This document shows, one piece after another, positions 45,852 to 54,174 of a DNA stretch of 64,000 nt. The stretch is from Blautia faecis. Its GTDB lineage: Bacteria > Bacillota > Clostridia > Lachnospirales > Lachnospiraceae. The notes under the pieces are model-generated. The model was not told where the DNA came from and did no database searches. It worked only from the letters and a program-made list of their open reading frames with translations. The DNA is taken from assembly GCF_020554845.1 (NCBI RefSeq), contig NZ_JAJCIA010000018.1:19622-83621 (forward strand), in the 5' to 3' direction. The stretch's first letter is position 1, and each line of letters opens with the position of its first letter. The position numbers and the translations under genes are program-made.

Positions 45852-45876
45852 TTTCTTAAGCTTCCCATTTTTCGTA

Positions 45877-45895
45877 TTTTTTCAAACACACTCTA
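45877..45895 (+). repeat. Family B end fragment
   Basis: TTTTTCAAACACACTCTA is the right end of family B, 26 bases after the ilvE stop; no left end is visible. Confidence 0.5.
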
Positions 45896-45908
45896 CACAG
45901 CATATAAC

Positions 45909-45945
45909 AAAAATCAGTTCTGTCGTGATGGCAGAACTGATTTTT
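45909..45945. terminator. Bidirectional terminator between ilvE and folA
   Basis: Perfect 14-base stem AAAAATCAGTTCTG/CAGAACTGATTTTT (45909-45922 with 45932-45945) with T runs in both directions. Confidence 0.92.
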
Positions 45946-45971
45946 TTTAAAAACACATTATATTTTCCCGC

Positions 45972-46463
45972 TTATTTATTTCTCTCATATCTCACAAACT
46001 TATATTCCAGATCAAAATATGTCTGCTCTTCGCTCTCTGCTGCCACATGCCACTGTGGATCTTCATCCAGATTCGGAAAATAACTGTCTGCAATATAGGC
46101 GAAATCGATCTTGGTCACTTGAGCAGCATCGCAATAAGGAAGAAGCTGCTTATAGATAGTGTCGCCGCCGATGCAGTATACATCTTCTGCCGGATACTTT
46201 TTCAATTCTTCCATAAGCTCTTCAATAGAATGAACGATTATGGCATCTTTCACCTTATAATTCTCATTTCTGGTAAGAACGATGTTTATGCGGTTTTTAA
46301 GAGGAAGCCCTCCTGGGAAACTCTCCAGGGTCTTTCTTCCCATAACACAAACCTTGCCAGTGGTCTCTTGACGAAACATTTTCATATCCGCCGGAATGCT
46401 TACAAGAAGCTTATTGTCTTTTCCAATTCCCCAGTTTTTGTCAGCAGCTACTATTATTTTCAT
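45972..46463 (-). CDS. folA: Dihydrofolate reductase
   Basis: 163 residues, usual length. KIIVAADKNWGIGKDNKLL start, the VCVMGRKTLESFP NADPH-binding block, INIVLTRN, and DVYCIGGDTIYKQLLPYC. It reduces dihydrofolate to tetrahydrofolate, regenerating what thyA consumes; thyA is the upstream neighbour, separated by a family B repeat. Confidence 0.97.
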   Translation of the reverse strand: MKIIVAADKNWGIGKDNKLLVSIPADMKMFRQETTGKVCVMGRKTLESFPGGLPLKNRINIVLTRNENYKVKDAIIVHSIEELMEELKKYPAEDVYCIGGDTIYKQLLPYCDAAQVTKIDFAYIADSYFPNLDEDPQWHVAAESEEQTYFDLEYKFVRYERNK

Positions 46464-46492
46464 TTCTTATAATCTCCTTTATACGAACTCCT

Positions 46493-46595
46493 AGAGCGTG
46501 TCTAAAAATCATTCCCGCAATCTGCACGCCCCACTTTGCGGGAGATTTTGCCCAAATTCGGTTGCCGTAGCCCGCTACAGCAGCCTCACCATATC
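46493..46595 (+). repeat. Family B repeat between thyA and folA
   Basis: AGAGCGTGTCTAAAAATC, CCCGCAATCTGCACGCCCCA and GGGAGATTTTGCCC, AATTCGGTTGCCGTAGCC follow the minus-strand reading of the 62174-62337 copy for about 100 bases; the far end is missing. Confidence 0.75.
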
Positions 46596-46639
46596 TGAAA
46601 CGCATGCGGCATTGGAACCCTTTCTCATTTACTCCATGT

Positions 46640-47488
46640 TTAAATGGCAATCGGAATATTTTTAATCTGAGGCCAGGTCTGATAATTCTCCACGATCAGA
46701 TCATCCGTGGTAAAATCATAGAAATTCTTCACATTCGGATTCAGTTTCACAGTCGGTGCCGGATAAGGTGTCCTGGAAATCAGCTCCTTGATAACCGGAA
46801 CATGTCTGTCATAAATATGACAATCCGCGATCACATGTACCAGCTCACCGGCTTCCATGTCACAGCACTGTGCGATCATCATCAACAACAGGGAATACTG
46901 GCATACATTCCAGTTATTTGCAGCCAGGATATCCTGGGAGCGCTGGTTCAAAATGGCATTTAAAGTCAGCTTGTCCTTTCCAGGCTCCTTTGTTACATTG
47001 AAGGTCATAGAGTAAGCACATGGGTAAAGATTCATCTCATGAAGATCTTCATGCACATAAATATTGGTCATAATACGACGGCTGTATGGATTATTCTTCA
47101 GATCATAAAGAACACGGTCTACCTGATCCATCATGCCTTCTTTGTACTGATGCTTCACACCCAGCTGATAACCATACGCTTTTCCAATGGAGCCATTCTC
47201 GTCAGCCCAGCTATCCCAGATATGGCTGTGAAGGTCATGAATGTTGTTTGATTTTTTCTGCCAGATCCAGAGGATCTCATCCATAGCGCTCTTTAATGCG
47301 GTCTTGCGAAGGGTCAGCGCTGGAAATTCTTTTCTCAGATCATAACGGTTCACAACACCAAAACGTTTGATCGTATAAGCAGAAGTGCCATCCTCCCACA
47401 CTGGCCGGACCTTCTCCCCTTCTGTACTGGTTCCGTTCTCAATTACGTCTTTACACATATCTATAAAAATATGATCAGCTAAACTCAT
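46640..47488 (-). CDS. thyA: Thymidylate synthase (divergent ThyA)
   Basis: About 282 residues. PALTLRKTALKSAMDEILWIW, NNPYSRRIMTNIY, NLYPCAYSMTFNV (catalytic cysteine), LNAILNQRSQDILAANNWN and HIYDRHVP match ThyA, but the usual PPCH block is YPCA and the start is atypical, so this is a divergent branch. It methylates dUMP using methylene-THF. The ATG at 47488 gives the MSLADHIF start; AGGAGG is 12 bases away. Own promoter at 47598-47626. Confidence 0.93.
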   Translation of the reverse strand: MSLADHIFIDMCKDVIENGTSTEGEKVRPVWEDGTSAYTIKRFGVVNRYDLRKEFPALTLRKTALKSAMDEILWIWQKKSNNIHDLHSHIWDSWADENGSIGKAYGYQLGVKHQYKEGMMDQVDRVLYDLKNNPYSRRIMTNIYVHEDLHEMNLYPCAYSMTFNVTKEPGKDKLTLNAILNQRSQDILAANNWNVCQYSLLLMMIAQCCDMEAGELVHVIADCHIYDRHVPVIKELISRTPYPAPTVKLNPNVKNFYDFTTDDLIVENYQTWPQIKNIPIAI

Positions 47489-47537
47489 ACCTGTCTTTTT
47501 CCTCCTGGTCTCCATTGTGCGTTCTTTATAGCAACAC

Positions 47538-47574
47538 GATACCTGGCTGCCAGAGTCTCTCCCCACCAAGTATC
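47538..47574 (-). other. Stem-loop in the thyA leader
   Basis: GATACCTGG (47538-47546) pairs with CCAAGTATC (47566-47574) with one mismatch, in the roughly 100-base leader. It does not match a riboswitch I know. Confidence 0.4.
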
Positions 47575-47597
47575 TCGCTGCTTTTCATACTTCAACA

Positions 47598-47626
47598 ATT
47601 TTAGCATAGATTCCTGTAAATAACAA
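47598..47626 (-). promoter_or_regulatory. Promoter of thyA
   Basis: TTGTTA (47621-47626), 17-base spacer ending TGC, TAAAAT (47598-47603) on the minus strand. Confidence 0.65.
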
Positions 47627-47703
47627 GTTCTTTGCCCTCCTGTCTCCCTTCTGCTTGCTCTGGTTTTATTGTTTTTTCAAAGCCTTGTCAAATCACCTTT
47701 TTC

Positions 47704-47732
47704 TTTACAATCTTATTTTCCCATGTTATAGT
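47704..47732 (+). promoter_or_regulatory. Promoter of the VanZ-like gene, predicting a leaderless mRNA
   Basis: TTTACA (47704-47709), 17-base spacer, extended -10 TGTTATAGT (TATAGT at 47727-47732). The expected transcription start falls at 47739-47740, on the ATG itself, and no ribosome site precedes the ATG. Confidence 0.6.
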
Positions 47733-47739
47733 AAACCCC

Positions 47740-48252
47740 ATGAAGAAAATTTTAATCCATTTACTGAAACCTCTTTCTTTTCTTCCTGCAATTCTGATGA
47801 TGTATCTGATTTATTCATTTTCAGCCCAGACAGGGGAGGTGTCCGGAGCCCTAAGCTATGAAGTCAGCTACCAGATTGTGGAAACCAAGAATGAAGTTCT
47901 CAACGAAAACAAAACTTATGACGAGCTCGCCTATTCTGCCAGCTCCATCGAATTTTATGTGCGAAAAGCCGCTCACATGACAGAGTACTGTCTGCTTGCC
48001 ATTGCCATTTCTTTCCCACTTTATGTTTACGGAGTAAGAGGTATCTGGCTGATCCTGCTGGCAGGCGCCATCTGCGTAGGCTTCGCAGGATTAGACGAGT
48101 ACCACCAGTCTTTCGTGGCAGACCGCGGGCCTTCTGTACGAGATGTGAGCATCGACAGTATCGGGGTTACAGCGGGAATCCTGCTGGTGCAGGCATTCTG
48201 CTGGTCCACCCTACATAATCCAAGCGGGAAACGGCGGCGGAGACGGCGTTAG
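47740..48252 (+). CDS. VanZ-like family membrane protein
   Basis: 170 residues. A first transmembrane segment with LSFLPAILMMYLIYSFSAQTG, an extracellular-type loop, then RKAAHMTEYCLLAIAIS, WLILLAGAICVGFAGLDEYHQSF and GVTAGILLVQAF segments; the KAAH and DEYHQ motifs are typical of VanZ-like proteins. A VanZ itself gives low-level teicoplanin tolerance, but most family members have no known role and none is inferred here. The C-terminus is six arginines in a row after a Lys. The TAG stop is in a family B end (TAGAGCGTG). Confidence 0.88.
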   Translation: MKKILIHLLKPLSFLPAILMMYLIYSFSAQTGEVSGALSYEVSYQIVETKNEVLNENKTYDELAYSASSIEFYVRKAAHMTEYCLLAIAISFPLYVYGVRGIWLILLAGAICVGFAGLDEYHQSFVADRGPSVRDVSIDSIGVTAGILLVQAFCWSTLHNPSGKRRRRRR

Positions 48253-48270
48253 AGCGTGTATTTCAACAAA

Positions 48271-48313
48271 AAACAGACTTCTGATTGATTATCACTCATT
48301 CGGAAGTCTGTTT
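48271..48313 (+). terminator. Terminator of the VanZ-like gene
   Basis: AAACAGACTTC/GAAGTCTGTTT (48271-48281 with 48303-48313), the loop partly paired further, followed by an eight-T run. Confidence 0.88.
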
Positions 48314-48370
48314 ATTTTTTTTATATTTAGTATTGTATTCGTAATTTCATGCTGTTATAATCATAAAACG

Positions 48371-48411
48371 CAAAAGTAACCGCCCGGTCTGCAAACTAGT
48401 GTTTACTTTTG
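48371..48411. other. Unassigned inverted repeat in a gene-free stretch
   Basis: CAAAAGTAA (48371-48379) and TTACTTTTG (48403-48411) flank a 23-base GC-rich loop. The rest of 48314-48515 shows no gene, tRNA or known motif. Confidence 0.35.
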
Positions 48412-48515
48412 ACATTATATACACGGACTAACCGTCTATCGGCAACACTCATTTTTCATACATGTATTAACACTATCTATTAAATATGTCAATTTCTTTT
48501 CAAAAGCAATACTCT

Positions 48516-48950
48516 CTATTCTTCATCCTCTGTCGCATCCCCTAACTGGCTAACCAGATTAGCGCGGTCAGCGATAGACATTTTCTTATTCAAGGATGAA
48601 GTACTTTCCATTTTAGATTCAACTGTCCCTGAAGTTTCTGTCTCAGAAGCCTGTGCTTCACTTTCTGCATTCGACTCCTTCTGCATCTTGCCAGCCTTTA
48701 TGCTGCCGCGGATTCCATTGATCACGAAAGCAACGCCAAGCACAATAAAAATCACTCCCGCAACCATAAATCCAGGACTGCTGCCCTCAGCACCATTTAT
48801 TACATTCTGGCAAAGTGAAACACCCAGATAAGCCACATAAACCCCTGCCAAAATCATAACCAGGCAGGTTCTCATAGGCATAGCAGACTTCCCATTTCTG
48901 GCTTTCTGCTTCTCATTTACATCAGTCTCTTCCAGATTCTTATTTTCCAT
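48516..48950 (-). CDS. Small two-transmembrane protein of unknown function
   Basis: About 144 residues. A charged N-terminus, two transmembrane segments (about 28-50 and 61-84), and a Ser/Glu-rich cytosolic tail ending in LSIADRANLVSQLGDATEDEE-like sequence (KKMSIADRANLVSQLGDA). No family recognised. Start at 48950 places AGGGGG six bases upstream; the ATG at 48956 would touch that site. It follows the ABC exporter closely and may be co-transcribed. Confidence 0.7.
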   Translation of the reverse strand: MENKNLEETDVNEKQKARNGKSAMPMRTCLVMILAGVYVAYLGVSLCQNVINGAEGSSPGFMVAGVIFIVLGVAFVINGIRGSIKAGKMQKESNAESEAQASETETSGTVESKMESTSSLNKKMSIADRANLVSQLGDATEDEE

Positions 48951-48961
48951 ATTCATCCCCC

Positions 48962-50704
48962 TTATGAAATAGCAAACTGACTCTCATACAGATTCGCATA
49001 GAAGCCCTTCTTCGCCAGCAATTCCTCATGTCTGCCCTGCTCGATAATATTTCCGTCCTTCATGACCAGGATCAGATCTGCCTCCTGAATAGTGGAAAGA
49101 CGATGTGCTACAATAAAGCTGGTTCTTCCTTCCATCAACTCTGCAAAAGCCTTCTGCACCTTCACCTCAGTACGGGTATCAATGGAAGAAGTGGCCTCAT
49201 CCAGGATCAACATAGCCGGGTGCATCAGCATAACCCTTGCAATGCAAAGAAGCTGCTTCTGTCCCTGGGAAATATTTCCGCCTCCCTCTGAAATCACGGT
49301 ATCATAGCCGTTTGGCATACGCTTGATAAAACTGTGGGCATGTGCATGCTTAGCTGCCTCCATAACCTTTTCCAAAGTCGCATCCGGCTTTCCATAGGCA
49401 ATGTTCTCGCGGATGGTTCCTGCCTTCAGCCAGGTCTCCTGAAGCACCATACCAAAGTTTCGTCTCAGGCTGTCTCTTGTAAGCTCTCTTACCGGATAAC
49501 CGCTTACCTTAATCTGTCCCTTATCTACATCATAGAATCTCATAAGAAGGTTGATCATAGTGGTCTTACCGCATCCGGTAGGTCCGACGATGGCGATCCT
49601 CTGTCCAGGTTTTACGTCAATGGAAATATCAGTAAGAAGCGGAACTTCTTTTCTGTAAGAAAAGGAAACACTCTCCACGCTTACACGGCCGTCTGCTTTC
49701 TCCAGCTCCCAAGCATCTGGCGCATCTGGCTCCTGTGCCGGTGTATCAATAAAGTCAAAGAGACGTTTTGCACATGCCAGCGCATTCTCCAGCTCTGTGA
49801 TAACGCCGGAAATCTCATTAAACGGCTTGGTATACTGATTTGCATAGTTCAGGAAGCTGGTCAGCTGTCCCACAGTCATACCGCCCTTAATTACTGTAAA
49901 TGCACCAAAAATTCCAACTGCTGTGTAAACAAGACCATTTACAAAGCGTGTGGATGGGTTTGTAATAGAGGAAAAGAAAATCGCTTTGATTCCGCAGACG
50001 CGAAGCTCTTCATTTACTTTTCCAAACCTTTCATTAGCTCTCTCCTCATAGGAAAAAGCCTGCACGATCTTCTGATTTCCAACAAGCTCTTCCACAATAG
50101 AAGTCATCTCCGCTCTCTTCTCGGACTGCTCCTGAAACATGCGGAAGGTTCTGCCTGCGATAAAGCTTGCCACGAACAGGGAAATCGGAGTGAGCAAAAT
50201 AACGATCACTGTGATCTTCACACTGATGGAAAGCATAAATCCAATGGTTCCAAAGATGGTCAGCACACCGGTAAACAGCTGGGTAAAGCCCATAAGGAGA
50301 CCATCTGAAAACTGACTGACATCAGAAACAATACGGCTTAAAATATCTCCTGGCTGATTGGCATCTATATAAGATACCGGCACCTCCTGAAGATGGGCAA
50401 ACGCCTGGCTTCGCACATCCTGCACCACGCTGTAGGTAACCTGATTGGTAAGAAGGTTCATCACCCACTGGGAAACTGCATTTCCCACAACGATCACAGC
50501 CAGAGCTCCAAGCACCTTCAAAAGTCCGGCTGTATTTACATTTCCCGGACCTACGATATTATCTACACCATTACCAATCAGAATGGGTGTATACAGGGTA
50601 AATCCAACGGTGACAAGCGCTGTCAGAAGCATAATGATAATTTTTGCTTTGTAAGGGCTGATAAATTTCAGTACCCTCTTCATAGTCTCTTTATTCCTTC
50701 CCAT
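48962..50704 (-). CDS. ABC exporter half-transporter, canonical ATPase subunit
   Basis: 580 residues: six-helix ABC membrane domain (about 15-310) fused to a nucleotide-binding domain with Walker A GPTGCGKTT, signature ISQGQ (degenerate), Walker B LILDEATSS with the catalytic glutamate, and switch histidine in VAHRLST. It resembles YfiC/LmrD-type subunits of heterodimeric multidrug exporters. Its start overlaps the stop of the partner gene (TGATG). The substrate cannot be inferred. Confidence 0.93.
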   Translation of the reverse strand: MGRNKETMKRVLKFISPYKAKIIIMLLTALVTVGFTLYTPILIGNGVDNIVGPGNVNTAGLLKVLGALAVIVVGNAVSQWVMNLLTNQVTYSVVQDVRSQAFAHLQEVPVSYIDANQPGDILSRIVSDVSQFSDGLLMGFTQLFTGVLTIFGTIGFMLSISVKITVIVILLTPISLFVASFIAGRTFRMFQEQSEKRAEMTSIVEELVGNQKIVQAFSYEERANERFGKVNEELRVCGIKAIFFSSITNPSTRFVNGLVYTAVGIFGAFTVIKGGMTVGQLTSFLNYANQYTKPFNEISGVITELENALACAKRLFDFIDTPAQEPDAPDAWELEKADGRVSVESVSFSYRKEVPLLTDISIDVKPGQRIAIVGPTGCGKTTMINLLMRFYDVDKGQIKVSGYPVRELTRDSLRRNFGMVLQETWLKAGTIRENIAYGKPDATLEKVMEAAKHAHAHSFIKRMPNGYDTVISEGGGNISQGQKQLLCIARVMLMHPAMLILDEATSSIDTRTEVKVQKAFAELMEGRTSFIVAHRLSTIQEADLILVMKDGNIIEQGRHEELLAKKGFYANLYESQFAIS

Positions 50705-52437
50705 CAGCGGTTCACCTCCTGTTCGGAAAGCTGTGACAGGCAGATTTCTCTGTAGACCTCACAGGATTCCATAAGCTCTTTGTGTGTTCCCACACCAGCC
50801 AGCTCACCATCATCCAGAACCAGGATCTTATCTGCCTGCTTGATGGAGGTTGCTCTCTGGGAAACGATAAACACAGTCATTCCCTTTGTCTGCTCATGAA
50901 TGGCATGACGAAGAGCCGCATCTGTGGCAAAGTCAAGGGCAGAAGCACTGTCATCCATGATCAGGATCTCCGGATCTCCCACCAGTGCTCTTGCTATGGT
51001 AAGACGCTGGCGCTGTCCGCCGGAAAGATTGGCGCCGCCCTGACTTACCATGGTATTTAAGCCCTCCGGCTTACTTTTTACAAAACCACTTGCCTGCGCA
51101 ATGGAAAGAGCCCGTTGGATTTCTTCTTCGGAAGCGTCCTCTTTGCCCCATTTCATATTGTCACGGATGGTTCCCTTAAACAGAACTGCCTGTTGTGGTA
51201 CCATCCCCACCTTTTTACGAAGCTGTGAAAATGGATATTCTTTTACATTATTTCCATCAATTACCACATTACCGGAAGTTACGTCATAGAAGCGTGGGAT
51301 CAGATTGACCAGAGTGGATTTACCACATCCGGTACCACCAATGATACCGATGGTCTCACCTGGTTTTGCCGTAAAGGAAATATGGGAAAGCGCCGGCTCC
51401 TTGCTGCCTGCATAGGTAAAGCTCACATCTTCAAAGACAACTCTTGCAGCGCCTGCATTTTCTTTCTGAACACTATTGCCCTGATCCGTGAGAGACGGCT
51501 GTGTATCCAGCACCTCATTCAGACGCACACCGGAAGCCATAGCCTTTGTCACTGCCACGATCAGGTTTGCAAGAGCGATCAGTGCGATCAGGATCTGGTT
51601 CATATAGTTTACAAGGGCAACCACTTCCCCCTGTGTAAGAATACCCACAGACACTTCCTTGCTTCCATACCAGAGGATTCCAATAATGGCAAAGTTCATG
51701 ATAACCGTAGTGGCAGGATTCAGAAGTGCGGAAATTTTTCCCGCTCTTACCTGCACCTTGGTGTAATCGTCGTTTACTTCTGAGAATTCTTTATATTCTT
51801 CCTGCTGTCTTCCAAAAGCCCTTACTACTCTGGCACCCACATGATTCTCTCTGGTGATCAGGGAAATCCTGTCCAGGAATGACTGAGCCTTTTTGTAAAT
51901 TGGCACTGTTGTGCGCATAATTCCGTAAATTACAATGGAGATCACCGGAACCGCAATCAGGAAGATCAGGCCAATCTTCACATCAATGGTAAAGGACATG
52001 ATCACTGCACCCACAACAATAAAAGGAGAACGAAGGAACAGACGAAGTACCATGTTCACACCAGTCTGTGCCTGATTCACGTCATTGGTGATCCTTGTCA
52101 CAAGGGTAGGAGTTCCAAGCATATCCAGTTCTCTGTAAGAAAGCCTGCTGATATGGGAAAAAAGCTCCTTGCGAAGGGCAGTGCTGAATCCCATGGCTGC
52201 CTTTGCAGAGAAATACTGTGCTGTCAGGGAACATGCAAGACCGATCACTCCAAGCAGTACCATGATCACACACTGGTGCCAGATATAGACATTGTCCTGA
52301 TTCTTAATGCCGATATCCATGATTCTTGCAACAACCAGAGGCACGATCAGCTCAAAGGTGGCCTCCAGCATTTTGAACAAAGGAGCCAGAAAACTTTCTT
52401 TCTCATAGCCCTTCAAAAATATAAGCAATCTCTTCAT
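50704..52437 (-). CDS. ABC exporter half-transporter, degenerate ATPase subunit
   Basis: 577 residues: six-helix membrane domain and nucleotide-binding domain with Walker A GGTGCGKST, canonical signature LSGGQ, but Walker B LIMDDSAS (Asp in place of catalytic Glu) and VSQRAT (Gln in place of switch His). Together with the partner this gives one active and one inactive ATP site, the hallmark of heterodimeric exporters (YfiB, LmrC, TM287 type). Start is one base after the malQ stop. Confidence 0.93.
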   Translation of the reverse strand: MKRLLIFLKGYEKESFLAPLFKMLEATFELIVPLVVARIMDIGIKNQDNVYIWHQCVIMVLLGVIGLACSLTAQYFSAKAAMGFSTALRKELFSHISRLSYRELDMLGTPTLVTRITNDVNQAQTGVNMVLRLFLRSPFIVVGAVIMSFTIDVKIGLIFLIAVPVISIVIYGIMRTTVPIYKKAQSFLDRISLITRENHVGARVVRAFGRQQEEYKEFSEVNDDYTKVQVRAGKISALLNPATTVIMNFAIIGILWYGSKEVSVGILTQGEVVALVNYMNQILIALIALANLIVAVTKAMASGVRLNEVLDTQPSLTDQGNSVQKENAGAARVVFEDVSFTYAGSKEPALSHISFTAKPGETIGIIGGTGCGKSTLVNLIPRFYDVTSGNVVIDGNNVKEYPFSQLRKKVGMVPQQAVLFKGTIRDNMKWGKEDASEEEIQRALSIAQASGFVKSKPEGLNTMVSQGGANLSGGQRQRLTIARALVGDPEILIMDDSASALDFATDAALRHAIHEQTKGMTVFIVSQRATSIKQADKILVLDDGELAGVGTHKELMESCEVYREICLSQLSEQEVNR

Positions 52438-52438
52438 C

Positions 52439-53965
52439 TTACTTCTTATTCTCCTGGATTCGTCCGTATAATCTGGTCATGGCGTTAATTCTGTGAATGA
52501 TCTCATCCGTAAGCTGACCTCTTGTAAGACGCCATTTCCAGTTGTCTCCCAAAGTAGAAGGCGTATTCATTCTCGCTTCATTTCCAAGACAGAGATAATC
52601 CTGCAAAGGTACTACGCACACTTCTGCTACTGAGGACTGTGCCGCCCGGATAAGCCCCCATACACATTCATCTGTGTCCTTATCCTCACAGGCTGTGTAC
52701 TGGTTCACGTAGGCTCTGTTTGACTGGGTAAGGTTCCCAAGCCAGCCCTTCGTAGTCTCATTGTCGTGGGTTCCAGTGTATACAATGCAGTTTTTGTCAT
52801 ATCGGAAAGGAAGATATACGCTCTCGCCGCTTTCATCAAAGGCAAACTGAAGCACCTTCATACCCGGATATCCGGATTCTGCCAGAAGCTCCCTGACGCT
52901 GTCTGTAAGGAATCCCAGATCCTCTGCGATCACATCCAGATCCTTAATTTTCTCCTCCAGGACCTTGAACAGTTCTATTCCAGGACCTTTTTCCCACTTT
53001 CCATTCTCAGCGGTCTCATCTCCATAGGGAACTGACCAGTACTCGTCAAAACCGCGGAAATGATCGATCCGGACCTTGTCGTACAGCTTCATACAGTGAG
53101 TCATACGAAGGATCCACCAGTTATAACCTGTTTTCTTATGATATTCCCAATTATAAAGTGGATTTCCCCACAGCTGACCAGTTGCGGAAAAAGCGTCTGG
53201 AGGACATCCTGCCACTGCTGCCGGTGTAGCCTCCTCATCAAACTGGAACAGATCCGGGTTCGCCCATGCATCTGCGCCATCAAAAGCCACATAAATAGGA
53301 AGATCACCGATGATCTTAATACCTCTGTCATTTGCATATTTCTTCAGCCGGTTCCACTGGCGGTAGAACCAGAACTGCTGAAAGGCATAGAAGCTGATAT
53401 CCTCCTTCAGCTCCTCTCTTGCCTTAGCAAGCGCCTCCGGCTTACGTGTCTTTAAGTCCTCCGGCCACTGATTCCAGGAAATTCCCTCCAGGCTGTCCTT
53501 TATTGCCATATAAAGACAATAATCTGCAAGCCAGAAGCCCTGCTCTTTCTCAAAGGCTTCCATCTCCTCACGGATCAGCTGAAGCTCCTTTTCTTTCCCA
53601 TCCATCTGGTAAAAACGTCTGTAAGCCTTCCGAAGAAGGGAAAATCTGGAAAGATAAACCTTCTCATAGTCCACATAGCTTTTGCTGCCGCCCCAGTCAC
53701 ATTCTGCACATTCTGCTGCTGTGAGAAGGTCTCTCTGGATCAATTCCTCCAAATCAATGAAATAAGGATTTCCTGCAAATGTGGAAAAAGACTGGTAAGG
53801 GGAATCCCCGTATCCGGTAGGTCCAAGTGGCAGGATCTGCCAGTATTTCTGACCCGCTTCTGCAAGCTGATCTACAAAAGCGTAAGCTTCTTTAGAAAAA
53901 CATCCGATTCCATAGTTGGAAGGGATACTGGATATAGGCAATAAAATACCGCTGGCTCTCATCAT
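52439..53965 (-). CDS. malQ: 4-alpha-glucanotransferase (amylomaltase, GH77)
   Basis: 508 residues. LLPISSIPSNYGIG, GQKYWQILPLGPTGYGDSPYQSFS, DLPIYVAFDGADAWAN, VRIDHFRGFDEYW with the catalytic Asp, IAEDLGFL with the acid/base Glu and GTHDNETTKGW fit GH77. It transfers alpha-1,4-glucan segments, used in maltodextrin and glycogen metabolism. ATG at 53965 (a second ATG follows) has AGGAGG. Confidence 0.96.
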   Translation of the reverse strand: MMRASGILLPISSIPSNYGIGCFSKEAYAFVDQLAEAGQKYWQILPLGPTGYGDSPYQSFSTFAGNPYFIDLEELIQRDLLTAAECAECDWGGSKSYVDYEKVYLSRFSLLRKAYRRFYQMDGKEKELQLIREEMEAFEKEQGFWLADYCLYMAIKDSLEGISWNQWPEDLKTRKPEALAKAREELKEDISFYAFQQFWFYRQWNRLKKYANDRGIKIIGDLPIYVAFDGADAWANPDLFQFDEEATPAAVAGCPPDAFSATGQLWGNPLYNWEYHKKTGYNWWILRMTHCMKLYDKVRIDHFRGFDEYWSVPYGDETAENGKWEKGPGIELFKVLEEKIKDLDVIAEDLGFLTDSVRELLAESGYPGMKVLQFAFDESGESVYLPFRYDKNCIVYTGTHDNETTKGWLGNLTQSNRAYVNQYTACEDKDTDECVWGLIRAAQSSVAEVCVVPLQDYLCLGNEARMNTPSTLGDNWKWRLTRGQLTDEIIHRINAMTRLYGRIQENKK

Positions 53966-54003
53966 ATGTTCCTCCTGTCTGGTTCAATAACCATTATCTG
54001 CTT

Positions 54004-54033
54004 ATTATACCGCTATCATGCATAATCGGTCAA
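54004..54033 (-). promoter_or_regulatory. Promoter of malQ and the ABC exporter
   Basis: TTGACC (54028-54033), 18-base spacer, TATAAT (54004-54009) on the minus strand, about 40 bases before malQ. Confidence 0.75.
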
Positions 54034-54085
54034 CAGAATAAAACAGCTTCGCAAATTTTATCCTGCTTTCGTTGCTGCTCAAAAA

Positions 54086-54116
54086 ACAGGCACCCGGAAA
54101 AATTCCGAATGCCTGT
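54086..54116 (-). terminator. Terminator of the opp operon
   Basis: ACAGGCA..CGGA / TCCG..TGCCTGT stem with a two-base mismatch, followed on the minus strand by six T, about 60 bases after oppA. Confidence 0.88.
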
Positions 54117-54174
54117 CATTTTCTTCTGCATCACATTTAAGTAATACCAAAAGACTTATATTCTTTTGACTTGA

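Noticed and set aside
47488..47590. thyA leader considered as a THF riboswitch
   Set aside because: The single stem-loop lacks the conserved THF aptamer sequence blocks.
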